Shown here: positions 35,395-46,359 of the stretch, piece by piece | Layout: each line of letters starts with the position of its first letter | Position numbering within the stretch: the first letter of the stretch is position 1 | From: Apodemus sylvaticus | Taxonomy: Eukaryota; Chordata; Mammalia; Rodentia; Muridae | Direction of reading: 5' to 3' | Length of the DNA: 64,000 nucleotides | NCBI RefSeq assembly: GCF_947179515.1 | Contig: NC_067473.1 | Location: forward strand, 88,334,850-88,398,849 | Made by a program: the position numbers and the translations under genes | The notes under the pieces: model-generated | Told to the model about the DNA's origin: nothing | The model's input: the letters and a program-made list of their open reading frames with translations, nothing else | Databases searched by the model: none

Positions 35395-35790
35395 CACAGA
35401 TTGGGGAGCTCACAGAAAAGCAGGAGAAGACTGGATGCAAGGCACCAGGTGAACACAGCCCACCATGCCAACCAAACAGGCCTCACATGAGCACATGGAG
35501 ACTTGCATGGGTCTGCACCGTATGTTATGCCTGAGGGCCTGGAGTTCTTGTGGGATTCCTAACAGTCCCACAAGAGCAGAAGTGTCTCTGACCCCTAACT
35601 TGGAACTTTTTTCCTCCTATTCAGTTGCCTTGTCCAGCTTTGATATGAGGGCTTCGTCTTGTCTTACTGTATCCTGTCCTCTTTGGCTGTTGTCTCTTGG
35701 AAGCCTACTCTTTACTGACCAGGAAACATAGGTGGAGTAAAGCTGAGGGATACGGGTGGTGGGAGGGAGATCAGCCCTGTGTTTTTATAC
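35395..35790 (+). mobile_element. L1 3'UTR-like fragment
   Basis: The stretch 'tgatatgagggcttcgtctt', 'gtcttactgtatcctgtcct', 'ttggctgttgtctcttggaa', 'gcctactctttactgac' and 'ggtggtgggagggagatcag' has the look of an old L1 3'UTR in plus orientation. The 88-codon frame at 35465-35731 is not supported as a gene. It lies just left of the Mcm7 retrocopy. Confidence 0.5.
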
Positions 35791-35870
35791 GTAAGAAAGT
35801 AGTTGGATATGAAGCACTTGCTTTAAAAGCCACTTGAATGTGTTATTTTTGTTGTTCATGTTTTTTGTGC

Positions 35871-36520
35871 TTTTTTTCCCCCCAGTCAAAAATTTATTGG
35901 CAGAATAAAAAAGTGCAGAGAGATTTTCCTCTCAGGGGCATCCAGCACACCCTCTGGGGTAGGCAACAGGGGTTTCAAAACTGGCTGTCAGACAAATGTG
36001 ATCCGTGTCTGACAGGTATTGTTTTGCCTGGCATTTAGCTCCTCATATTCATTCAGAGCTGCCTGGAACCGGGCTGGTGTGCAGCCACCTGATATGCTAT
36101 TCGCAGTTCAGCTCAGAAAAGCATGCTCTGCCCCCTGACACCAGTTCACAGACGGTGGGAAATATCACATCTGCTGGCCTCTGGGTCCTTCCTATTTGTC
36201 CCTTTTCACCAAGAAGGGAGTCCTTTGACATCTCCATCAACCTTATGTCTTCATTTACATCTTCCTTCTCCACAAAGTCTACCATCCAAAGGCAAGCCAG
36301 AGCAGTGGAAAGCTGGAGAATGGCCAGCTAGGTCCAGGCAGAAGTATAGGTAGCATCCTTACTGGCATGGGCCTCTTGCCTCATCTCCGCATATGCCTCA
36401 GTGATGTGGTCTGCCAGAGATCAGGCAGTGTGGGCTGCCTCTCACAGCACATGGCTGTGTACTCTCTCATAAGTTTCATGTCAAAGGTTTAAATTGGGGA
36501 GGGGTCTGCCGGCAATGCTC
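35871..36520 (-). pseudogene. Mcm7-ps: Processed pseudogene of Mcm7 (3' end)
   Basis: Read on the minus strand this matches roughly the last 150 codons of MCM7, a subunit of the MCM2-7 replicative helicase, followed by its short 3'UTR. Recognisable pieces are 'AYAEMRQEAHASKDATYTSA', 'VDFVEKEDVNE', 'LMEMSKDSLLGEKGQ', 'RTQRPADVIF' and the C-terminus 'TRITFV' before TGA at 35988-35990. A polyadenylation signal (35893-35898) and a T run (35871-35877, the A tail in antisense) follow. The absence of introns, the tail and the 5' truncation mark it as an L1-mobilised retrocopy. It is dead: single-base deletions near 36483 and about 36416, a TAG at 36328-36330, and indels with a further TAG at 36097-36099. 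The symbol is descriptive only. Confidence 0.9.
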
Positions 36521-36544
36521 CCAGGTTGCTCCCTCTTTCAGTTC

Positions 36545-36860
36545 CATTTTTTTGTCCTTGTTCTTCCTTTGGACAGGAGCACTTTTGGGTTAAAAACTTT
36601 GAGATGGGTGGGTAGCCCCGCCCCACCCCTCTAACAGGGGTTGTGCCTATCTACTGCAGGTAGTCTCAACAGGTTCTATCTCCCCCTTCTCTGCACATTT
36701 CAGCTAAAGTCATCCCTACAGGGTCCTAGGAATCTCACATTCCCATGGTGTCTTGGATCCTACAGTGACTAACTCCAGTTACTTATCCTCCCCACTACAT
36801 TTTTTTTTATTTCCTGACTCTTTGTTCCTCTCTCATATTTAATTCTACTATAGGAAAAAA
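36545..36860 (-). mobile_element. L1 3'UTR fragment (Lx-like)
   Basis: Antisense landmarks 'cttttgggttaaaaactttg', 'agatgggtgggtagccccgc', 'caggttctatctccccctt', 'acatttcagctaaagtcatc' are typical of a rodent L1 3'UTR. It adjoins the truncated 5' edge of the Mcm7 retrocopy. Confidence 0.6.
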
Positions 36861-38107
36861 AAATTAAGAGGCTACTCTCAATGGTAACTAAATATTTATG
36901 TTTTTTAAATGAGATCTAGTTACTTTTCTAAATTTTCATTTGAAACCAGGTTTGAAATTGCTTAAAGCTTGAAGATATTCTATGTATGGAAGTTACTCAA
37001 CTCTGAGGGATAACTCTATCAAGCTGTCGGAAATCTCTATAGCAATAGGAGTAGAGAGAGCTAGGAAGGGTAAGACAGAAAGCACAGAGAGGAAAGCAGT
37101 AGTCAAAGTATTGATGTTATTAACAAATGTAACATAAATTATTCTATTTTTAGTTTTCCTGTGTCTCAAATTGAGATTTCTATAATTTAAAACATTTTCT
37201 CTTGGTTGGCACAATAATTGTAACGCTAAGAATTGGAAGTCAATGCACATTAAATAAAAGGCCCTTCTGTTACTGATTCTTCTGATTCATCTAAAATTTC
37301 CCCTTTGGCTCATTAATAACAAATCAGTTTTGCTAACTGACTAACAGGTAATATGCAGAATGAGTAAATAAAAGAATGAGAAATTAATACTAACAAACAT
37401 TTTTTAAAAATCACACATATAAAAGAAGAGAGCTGTTGCTTTCCTATTACATGCCCACCTCTATCTGAATTGGGTCTGTATTGGTCAAATTGACTGTAAT
37501 TATCTTTTTGTTCCTTTGGGATGTATTTGTTGCTGCACCTGGAAAATCACCTGGTCCAGTGGATTGAAGATACAGAAATCAGTCATTATTGTCCTGAATA
37601 TTAACCTATAATACAAAAGCATAATGGAGTGGAAATTGTGGCCAACTACAGGGTCAGCTTATACATGTAGAGCATTTGTGGATCATTAAATGGAAGCAGT
37701 AACTGAGAAACAGGAAGAATGATGGTGCAAACTATTTTGTCTTTATTAATTGTTCATTTTCATAATAAACTTACAAAATAAATTCAGAGTTCTTTGGTTT
37801 GCTTATGAAGCAAGCTTTTATTGTATAACTAAGACTGTAATTGCATGGCTTACAGAATCCACTAAAATTTAATTTGATTTTTAACTTTTGATAAACTGAG
37901 AAACTTATTAGAGCCAATGTGTACATAACACCTTGCAGAAATAGAAAAAAACATAAATACTACAGTTGCACGTTTACTTCTGCTATGCAGTATTTTAAAG
38001 GATACTAGTTTGAATGTAATATTGCTGCCATGTAAATATAATTCTTATAAATTATTTATAAATTGGAAATATAGTGTTATATATATCCTAATGTATATAC
38101 AAACATA

Positions 38108-38172
<65 letters not shown>

Positions 38173-38518
38173 CTTTCTCATTCAACTTATCCTAGGTCTT
38201 CCCTAAATCTGACTTTAACTTCATATTCTGTTCAGTATACTATGTTGATGTAAGAATATGATTACTATCTATTATAGATAGGATACAATAAGCATATCAG
38301 ACTATAATGCATTTGTAATTATTGAACCTTAAAAATATGATATGCAGAACTATTCTTTGTTGTGTAAAATTTGAATGATAGGTGAATATTAAGTAAAGTT
38401 CACATGTTATCACAATCTTAGTGTGATATCAAATGAAGAGAAAGGATAAAAAGAAAATAGACACAATAACAAAATAATCACTGTTATCACAAACATACCA
38501 GTTTCATGCAGACATGGC
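36861..38518. other. Unique AT-rich DNA, no gene seen
   Basis: No repeat recognised apart from the long TA tract at 38105-38168. An 85-codon minus frame (36993-37250) shows no domain. Confidence 0.5.
38105..38168. repeat. Long (TA)n microsatellite
   Basis: About 64 bases of alternating AT, pure for about 28 units after one G interruption at 38113. Tracts of this type can extrude as cruciforms and are hard to sequence through, so the length may be approximate. Confidence 0.95.
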
Positions 38519-38529
38519 ATTCTTTCTTT
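38519..38529. repeat. Left target-site duplication of L1
   Basis: 'attctttcttt' directly precedes the antisense A tail of the minus-strand L1 and recurs exactly at 44096-44106. The reconstructed empty site reads 5'-CTTT/AAAA, which fits the L1 endonuclease preference. Confidence 0.8.
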
Positions 38530-38774
38530 TTTTATGCAATATATTCTTTATTTACATTTCAAGTGATTTTCCCTTTCCTGGATCCCCCCTCTTTGAAAGT
38601 CCCATAAGTGCTCTTTCCTCCCCCTGTTTCCCAATCCAACCCTTCCCACTTCCCTGTCCTGGTATTTCCCTACACTGTTGCACTGATCTTTTCCAGGACC
38701 AGGGGCCACTCCTTTCTTCTTCTTGGACATCATTTGCTATGTGAATTGTGTCTTGGGTATTCCAAACTTCTAGG

Positions 38775-41700
38775 CTAATATCTGTTTTTCAGTAAGTGCA
38801 TATCATGAGTGTTCTTTTGAGACTGGGTTACCTCACTTAGAATGATGTTCTCCAGCTCCATCCATTTGTCTAAGTATTTCAAGAATTCATTGTTTCTAAT
38901 GGCTGAATAGTACTCCATTGTGTATATATACCACATTTTCTGTATCTATTCCTCCATTGAGGGACATCTGGGATCTTTCCAGCTTCTGGCTATGATAAAT
39001 AGGGCTGCTATGAACATAGTGGAGCATGTATCCTTATTACATGCTGGGGAATTTTCTGGGTATATATCCAGGAGTGGTATAGTAGGGTCCTCAGAAAATA
39101 TCATTCCCAGTTTTCTGAGGAACCCCCAGACTGACTTGCAGAATGGTAGTAGCAGCTTGCAATTCTACCAGCAGTGGAGGAGTGTTCCTCTTTCTCCACA
39201 TCCTTGTCAGCACTTGTTTTCTTCTGAGTTTTTGATTTTAGCCATTCTGACTGGTGTGAGGTGAAATCTCAACATTGTTTTGATTTGGATTTCCCTGATG
39301 ACTAAGGATGTTGAACATTTCTTTAGGTGCTTCTCAGCCATTTGATATCCCTCAGGGGAAAATTCTTTGTTTAGCTCTGAACCCCATTTTTAAGGGGGAT
39401 ATTTGGCTCTCTGGAGTCTACCTTCTTGAGTTCTTTGTATATCTTGAATATAAGCCCTCTGTCAGATATAGTGTTGGTAAAGATCTTTTTCTAATTTGTT
39501 GGTTGCTGTTTTGTCCTTTTGACAATGTCCTTTGCCTTACAGAAATTTTGTAGCTTTATGAGGTCCCATTTGTCAATTCTTGATCTTAGAGCATAAGCTA
39601 GTTGTGTTCTGTTGAGCAAAATTTCCCCTGTGCCCATGACTTCAAGGGTCTTCCCCAGTTTCTTTTCTATTAGTTTTAGTGTATCTGGTTTTATGTGGAG
39701 GTTCTTTATCCACTTGGACAGGAGCTTAGTACAAGGAGATAAGAATGAATCAATTTGCAGTCTTTTGCATGCTGACCTCCAGTTGAACCAGCACCATTTG
39801 TTGAAGAGGCTATGTTTTTTTCCACTGGATGGTTGTAGCTCCTTTGTCAAAGATCAAGTGACAATAATTCTGTGGGTTCATTTCCAAGTCTTCAATTCTA
39901 TTCCATTGATCTACTTGCCTGTCACTGTACCAATACCATGCAGTTTTTAATACAATTGCTCTAGTACTGCTTGACGTCAGGGATACTGATTCCCTCAGAA
40001 GTTCTATTACTGTTGAGAATAGTTTTAGTTGTCCTGGTTTTTTTGTTATTCCAGATGAATTTAAGAATTGCTCTTTCTAAGTCTATAAGGAATTGAGTTG
40101 GGATTTTGATGGGGATTGCATTGAATCTGTAGATTGCTTTTGGCAGGATGGTGATTTTTACTATATTAATTCTGCCAATTCAAGAGCATGGAAGATTTTT
40201 CCATCTTCTGAGGTCTTCTTCGATTTCTTTCTTCAAAGACTTGAAGTTCCTGTGATACAGATCTTTCACTTGTTTGGTTAGAGTCACACCAAGATACTTT
40301 ATATTGTTTGTGGCTATTGTGAAGGGTGTCATTTCCCTAATTTCTTTCTCAGCCTGTTTATCCTTTGAGTATAGGAAGGCTACTGATATTGCTTGAGTTA
40401 ATTTTATATTCAGCCACTTTGCTGATGTTGTTTATCAGCTGTAGGAGTTCTCTGGTGGAGTTTTTTGGTCACTTAAGTATGCTATCATATCACCTGCCAA
40501 TAGTGATATTTTGACTTCTTCCTTTCCAATTTGTATCCCTTTGACCTCCTTTTGTTGTCTAATTACTTCAGCTAGAACTTCAAGTACTATATTGAAGAAT
40601 ACATATGGAGAGAGAGGGCAGCCTTGTCTAGTCCCTGATTTTAGTGGAATTGTTTCAAGTTTCTCTCCATTTAGTTTGATGGTGGCTACTAGTTTGCTCT
40701 GTATTGCTTTTATTGTGTTTGGGTATGGGTCTTGTGTTCCTGTTGTTTCTAAGACCTTTATCATGAAAGGATGCTGAATTTTATCCAATGCTTTTTCAGC
40801 ATCTAATGAAATGACCATGTGCTTTTTTTGAGTTTGTTTATGTAGTGGATTACACTGATGGATTTCCTTATATTGAACCATCCCTGGGATGAAGCCCACT
40901 TGATCATGGTGAATGATCATTTTGATATGCTCTTAGATTCCATTGGCAAGAATTTTATTGAGTCTTTTTACATCGATATTCATAAGGGAAATTGGTCTAA
41001 GATTCTCTCTTTTAGTTGGATCTCTCTTTGGTTTTGGTAGCAGCAAAATCGTGGCTTCATAGAAGGAGTTGGATAATGTTTCTTCTGTTTCTATTTTGTG
41101 GAATAGTTTGAAGAATATTGGCATTAGGTCTCCTTTGAATGTCTGATAGAATTCTGTACTAAAGCCATCTGGCCCTGTGCTTTTTTTGGTTGGGAGACTG
41201 TCAATGACCACTTCTATTTCTTTAGGGATTATGAGACCATTTAGAAGATCTCTCTGATCCTGATTAAATTTTGGTAGTTGGTATCTGTCTAGGATATAGT
41301 CCATTTACATCCAGATTTTCCAATTTTGTTGAGTATAGGCTTTTGTAGTAGGATATGGTAATTTTTTGGATTTCCTCAGTTTTTGTTGTTATTTTACCTC
41401 TTTCATTTATGATTTTGTTAATTTGGGTACTGTCTCTGTGCCCTCTGGTTAATCTGGCTAAAGGTTTATCTATCTTGTTGATTTTCTCAAAGAATCAGCT
41501 CTTGTTGATAGTTCTTTTTGTTTCAACTTGGTTGATTTCAGCCTTGAGTTTCCTGATTTCCTGCCTTCTACTCTTCATGGGTGTATTAGCTTCTTTTTGT
41601 TCTAAAGATTTCAGGTGTTCTATGAACTGCTAATGTATGCTCTCTCCAGCTTCTTTTTGTAGGCACTCATCTATGAGTTTTCCTCTTAGCACTGCTTTCT

Positions 41701-42590
41701 TTGTGTTCCATAAATTTGGGTATGTTGTGCCTTCATTTTCATTAAATTCTAAAAAGTCTTTGATTTATTTCCTTATTTCTTCCTTGACCAAGATATCATT
41801 GAGTAGAGAATTGTTCAGCTTCCATGAATACATGGGCCTTTTGCTGTTTTTGTTGCTATTGAAGACCACCCTTATTCCATAGTGATCTGATAGGAGGCAT
41901 GGAATTAGTTTGATCATCTTATATCTGTTGAGGTCTGTTTTATGACCAGTTATATGGTCGATTTTGGAGAAGGTACCATGAGATGCTGAGAAGAAGGTAT
42001 ATTCTTTGATTTAGGATGAAGTGTTCTATAGATATTTATTAAATCCATTTGGTCCAAAACTTCTGTTAGTTTCACTGTGACTCCGTTTAGTTTATGTTTC
42101 GCTGATCTGTCCATTGAAGAGAGTGGGGAGCTCATTCATAATTATTGTGTGGGGAGCGATTGTGCTTTAAGCTTTAGTAAGGTTTCCTTTACGAATGCAG
42201 GTGCCCTTGTATTTGGGGCATAGATGTTCAAAATTGAGAGTTCTTCCTTGTAGATATTTCCTTTGATGAGTATAAAGTGTCCTTCTGTATCTTTTTTGAT
42301 GACTTTTAGTTGAAAGTCTATTTTATCTGATATTAGAATGGCTACTCCAACTTGTTTCCTGGGACCATTTGCTTGGAGAACTGTTTTCCAGTCTTTTACT
42401 CTTAGGTAGTGTTTGTCTTTGACACTGAGATGCATTTCCTGTATGCAGAAAAATTTTGGGTCTTGTTTACGAATCCAGTCTGTTAGTCTATGCCTTTTTA
42501 TTGGGGAATTGAGTCCATTGATGTTAAGAGATATTAAGGAATAGTGATTGTTGCTTCCTGCTGTTTTTGATGTAATTTTTATGTTTGTGT
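38775..42590 (-). pseudogene. L1 ORF2 remnant (endonuclease-reverse transcriptase)
   Basis: ORF2p normally nicks the target and reverse-transcribes L1 RNA. The endonuclease N-terminus is visible ('SLISLNINGLNSPIKRHRLT', and 'IQEMH' where QETH is usual), but the conserved GDxNT motif near 42121-42150 is destroyed by a small deletion and frame change. The reverse transcriptase is in pieces (41304-40933 and 40920-40435), with 'KKSTGPDGF' and 'SGTRQGCPLSPY' still legible. The catalytic ADD motif reads AGD: the first catalytic Asp is replaced by Gly (codon 40492-40494). A C-terminal piece lies at 39850-39491. The ORF2 stop is at 38775-38777. No product is possible. Confidence 0.93.
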
Positions 42591-42592
42591 GG

Positions 42593-43708
42593 TTATCTTC
42601 TTTTGGGTTTGTTGAAAGAAGATTGCTTTCTTGCTTTTTCTTGTGTGTAGTTTCGCTCCCTTTGTTGGTGTTTTCCATTCATTATCCTTTGAAGGACTGT
42701 ATTTGTGGAAAGATACTGTGTAAACTTGTTTTTGTCATGAAAAACCTTAGTTTCTCCATTTATGGTAATTGAGAGATTTGCTGGATATAGCAGTTTGGCT
42801 TGGCATTTGTGTTCTCTAAGGGTCTGCCTGATGTCTGCCCAGGCTCTTCTGGCTTTCATAGTCCCTGATGAGAAATCCGGTGTAATTCTGATACTTCTAC
42901 CTGTATATGTTACTTGACCTTTTCCCCTTACTGCTTTTAATATTCTTTCTTTGTTTAGTACATTTGGTGTTTTAATTATTATGTGATGGGAGGAATTTCT
43001 TTTCTGGTCAAATCTATTTGGAGTTCTGTAGGCTTCTTGTATGTTCATGGGTATCTATTTTCTTAGGTTAGGGAAGTTTTCTTCTATAATTTTGTTGAAG
43101 ACATTTACTGGCACTTTAAGTTGGAAATCTTCACTTTCTTCTATGCCTATAATCCTTAGGTTTGATCTTCTCATGTTGTTCTGGATTTCCTGTATATTTT
43201 GGGTCAGGAGTTTTTTGCATTTTTCATTTTCTATGACTATTGTATCAGTGCTTTCAATGATATCTTCTGCATCTAAGATTCTCTCTTCTATCTTTTATAT
43301 TCTGTTGTTGATGCTTGGATCCATGACTCCTGACTTCTTTCCTAGGTTTTCTATTTCCCAAGTTCTTTCCCTTTGTGATTTTGTTATTGTTTCTACCCCC
43401 ATCTTTAGATCCTTGATGATTTTCTTTAATTCCTTCACCTGTTTTGTTGTGTTTTCCCTTAGTTCTTCAAGGGCTTCTCCTGGTTTACTTGTATTCTCTT
43501 GTATTTCTTTAAGGGAGTTATTTATGTCCTTCTTGAAGCCCTCCATGATGCCCTCCATCAGCATCATGACCTGTGATTTTAAATCCAAATCTTGCTTTCC
43601 TGGTGTGTTGGGGTATCCAGGACTTGCTGTTGTGGGAGAACTGGGTTCGGATGGTGCTATATTGCCTGGATTTCTGTTAGCAACGTTCCCACATTTGCCT
43701 TTTACCAT
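42593..43708 (-). pseudogene. L1 ORF1 remnant (RNA-binding chaperone), two nonsense codons
   Basis: ORF1p coats L1 RNA as a trimer. The start ATG (43706-43708) opens 'MVKGKCGNVANRNPGN'. A Ser/Pro-rich N-terminus is followed by a coiled-coil-like stretch rich in Lys/Glu/Leu ('NTTKQVKELKKIIKDLKMGV'), then the RRM and C-terminal domain ('IQEAYRTPNRFDQKRNSS', 'ILKAVRGKGQVTY', 'TMKARRAWADI', 'KLLYPANLSI'). The frame is continuous over 371 codons apart from TAA at 43295-43297 and TAG at 43055-43057, with no net frameshift. The frame also stays open upstream to 43927, so the copy reads 73 codons into its 5'UTR. Confidence 0.93.
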
Positions 43709-44095
43709 CTGGTTATCTCTGGTGTTAGTTGGGCCTGCTGTCACTGGCTGGAGCTTGCCCCTCCTGTGTGCCTGCAGGCCTATCTCAGCAACCTTGGGTG
43801 AGCTGCTTTTCCCTGGCACAAATTGCTGTGGTGCTGCTGAGTTCCTGGGCACAGGTGGAGTTCTGGTGGTGTGTGTCTCAAGTGATCCTCTACTCTGATG
43901 AAACCTGCCTACCAAACTGTTGTGCAATCACAGAAGCAAAGACGGCAGCCAAGACCCACTCTCTTGTAGTTGTATTTGGGTATATACCTCTGTGGCCCCT
44001 GATCAGCTGTGCTGGCTGTCTCCTCCTCACTGGCTGCTGGGTGTATAGATGGCTTCCAGAGCTGCTTGGAGATAGCACACTGTGGCCAATGTTTT

Positions 44096-44106
44096 ATTCT
44101 TTCTTT
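44096..44106. repeat. Right target-site duplication of L1
   Basis: Exact copy of 'attctttcttt' at the 5' side of the minus-strand L1, followed by AAAA. Confidence 0.8.
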
Positions 44107-44739
44107 AAAACATGTTAATTATAGATTCAACTAATAAAAGGAAAATTATGTTTCTAAAAGACTTTTATAATTAAATAGCTCAATTTCATGATAGCAATGT
44201 ATTGATGAATTACTTAGTAATCACATGCAGGATAAAAGTGCCTTTGCAAGTGTCTCTAGATCAATACGAAGTTTTTGATTTGTTAATCAAAACACAAATA
44301 TACTACAAAATGAGAATTTTTACAGTGTTCTTGATTTATGAACAGTAAACCTTTTTCTTCACTTGTAATGTTAAAGTTGATAATATTATAATATCTAGAA
44401 ATGAAAATATTTAGGAAGCAGAAAGTTAATTGAAAGAATGGTAAAATATTAACTGTCATATTAAAAGGCAATCAAAGAATGGAGTGGACTTTCTTAATGA
44501 TATTTTATATTTCCAGTTGAAAAGCCTTAAAAAAAGAAAAGGAAAACTTGACAAACTGTCCTTAACATCTGCAATGACTTTTCCGTTTTTCCTTTCTCTC
44601 TTTTCTTTCCTTTACATTTCTTTTCTTTCCTTATCTTTAAGATATGGAAATGATATTATATGTTATAAGATTTCAAATACACTGTTTCATCATTTTAATA
44701 TTCCAAGGTAAGAAAAGACATATAATTCTCTTTTTTCTC
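44107..44739. other. Unique AT-rich DNA, no gene seen
   Basis: No repeat recognised; a pyrimidine-rich patch lies at 44580-44640. A 75-codon frame there translates that patch. Confidence 0.5.
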
Positions 44740-44880
44740 TCTAAGCACTCTGTCTTTTGTTGAATTATTTCAAGTATATTGTTTTCTTACATATGTGTCT
44801 ATTTATCCCAGATCTTCCCCATTTCTCCTTCCAACTGGACTGAACCCTTTCTTTCTCTCATTAGAAAACAAACAGCTCTC

Positions 44881-45489
44881 TAGTCTGGCAGTTCCTCAGA
44901 AAACTGGGCACCTCACTTCCAGAAGATCCTGCTATACCACTCCTGGGCATATACCCAGAGGATTCCCCACCATGTAATAAGGATACATGCTCTACTATGT
45001 TCATGGAAGCCCTATTTATAATTGCCAGATGCTGATAAGAACCCAGGTATCCCTCAACAGAAGAGTGGATGCAAAAAATGTGGTATATCTACACAATGGA
45101 GTACTATTCAGCCATTAGAAACAATGAATTTATGAAATTCTTAGGCAAACGGATGGAGCTGGAGAATATCATACTAAGTGAGGTAACCCAGTCTCAAAAG
45201 ATCAATCATGGTATGTACTCACTAATAAGTGGATATTAGCCTAGAAAACTGGAATACCCAAAACCTAATCCACATATCAAATGAGGTACAAGAAGAACGG
45301 AGGAGTGGCCCCTGGTTCTGGAAAGACTCGGTGTAGCAGTATAGGGCAAAACCAAAACAGGGAAGTGGGAAGGGATGGGTGGGAGAACAGGGGGAGGGAA
45401 GGGGCTTTATGGGACTTTGGGGAGTGGGAGGCCAGAAAAGGGGAAATCATTTGAAATGTAAATAAAAAATATATCGAATTAAAAATAAA
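44881..45489 (+). mobile_element. L1 3' end, 5'-truncated, nested insertion
   Basis: Plus-oriented L1 from 'tagtctggcagttcctcaga' through the ORF2 C-terminus ('ctgggcatatacccagagga', 'ggagtactattcagccatta', 'gaggtaacccagtctcaaaa') and the 3'UTR ('ggagtggcccctggttctgg', G-rich tract, 'atcatttgaaatgtaaataa') to an A-rich tail. Same 3'UTR type as the stub at 60.84 kb. An 'aacaaaca' near both edges may be the remnant of a target duplication, but it is not exact. Confidence 0.9.
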
Positions 45490-45600
45490 AGAACAAACAA
45501 ACCACTATATCGGGGGGGGGGGAAGAAATAACAAAACAAAACTTAAAAAAAATCCCTAAGAGACAGAAATTAGACTCAAATGAAATAAACAGAAGAAATA

Positions 45601-45657
45601 GAAGAAGAAGAAGAAGAAGAAGAAGAAGAAGAAGAAGAAGAAGAAGAAGAAGAAGAA
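45601..45657. repeat. (GAA)19 microsatellite
   Basis: Fifty-seven bases of pure GAA, with more imperfect GAA units on its left. A polypurine mirror repeat of this kind can form triplex DNA. On the minus strand it translates as a poly-Leu frame (45479-45679), which is not a gene. Confidence 0.97.
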
Positions 45658-45739
45658 ACGCAAGAGAAGAGAAACACAAGAAATAGAGGCCTACTTGTTC
45701 ACACTCAGAAATCCCATAAAACCTCTAAACAGGAAGTTA

Positions 45740-45767
45740 TAATACATGGATATATATCCATGTATTA
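45740..45767. repeat. Perfect 28-bp palindrome
   Basis: The half-site TAATACATGGATAT is followed immediately by its exact reverse complement with no spacer. It lies in the old L1 3'UTR about 80 bp right of the (GAA)19 tract. Confidence 0.97.
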
Positions 45768-46359
45768 AACAAAGGACCAGGATCAGCATAGTAAAGAGGG
45801 AGAGGAAGATAGAGGTAGAGAGAGCAAATATAAAATAAAATAAAAGTTATGTGATTTTTTTTTTAAAACATGGAAACTCCTTTCACAATATTGTGGAACA
45901 GGATATCTCAAAGGATGCCACTGAATTTGGTTTTTGCTCCTTAAGAGTAGATTGTTTCCCCAATGAGATTCCCTTGGAGCAAACTAAAGTTTCACTTGCA
46001 AGTGCTTATCAATTGAATCCGTCTTCTGTGTAAAGGATATGAGGGTGTACATATACTCCTTTTTTCAGATATACCACCCCTATCTGCTGCAGATCTGTTT
46101 AGGTTCTATGCAGGCTGCTTCAGTTCTGTGCGTTTACATGCATGTCTATAATATTGATTAAGAGACCAGGTTATTTTGCTGTCCTCTGTCTCCTCTGGCT
46201 TTTAATTTTTCCTATTCTGTTTTATTGAGATCCCCTGAGTCCCAAGGAGAGGGATTTGATGGAGAGTTTGGGATTATTTAGACTGTTCCTAGTCTCTCAC
46301 TGCCTGCAGAATGTCTGGCTGTACATCTCTGTATTTATACACACATTACGCAGTGGGAA

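Larger units (their letters stand above)
38530..44095 (-). mobile_element. Nearly full-length L1, inactive
   Basis: A 5.57-kb L1 on the minus strand. From right to left: about 390 bp of 5'UTR (truncated, no monomer repeats seen), ORF1 (43708-42593), ORF2 (about 42590-38775), a short 3'UTR with 'catttcaagtgattttccct' in antisense, and an A tail. It is flanked by an exact 11-bp target-site duplication. ORF1 carries two nonsense codons and ORF2 many frameshifts. The sequence is closer to young murine L1 than the 5.9-kb or 26-kb copies, but still mutated throughout. Large plus-strand frames here, up to 285 codons, are antisense shadows. Confidence 0.95.
44740..46350 (-). mobile_element. Old L1 3'UTR, split by a younger L1
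   Basis: Left part 44740-44880 ends in 'tttctttctctcattagaaa', which matches the 3'UTR of the old L1 at 6056-6075. The right part resumes at about 45490 and contains further landmarks shared with 6.4-6.8 kb: 'aagtgcttatcaattga', 'ctcactgcctgcagaatgtc', 'tggctgtacatctctgtatt'. The middle, 44881-45489, is a plus-strand L1 3' end. The old element also holds a G tract (45511-45521), a (GAA)19 tract and a 28-bp palindrome. Confidence 0.7.

Noticed and set aside
35465..36331. Overlapping plus-strand frames of 66-108 codons as a host gene
   Set aside because: They lie in an L1 3'UTR-like piece and antisense to the Mcm7 retrocopy.
43041..43898. 285-codon open frame on the plus strand, the longest in the window
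   Set aside because: It is exactly antisense to L1 ORF1 and its leader; the minus strand carries the recognisable ORF1 protein.
43729..44118. 129-codon plus-strand frame
   Set aside because: Antisense of the L1 5'UTR; no independent support.
45479..45679. Minus-strand frame with a poly-Leu run, resembling a signal peptide
   Set aside because: Translation of the (GAA)19 tract in antisense.
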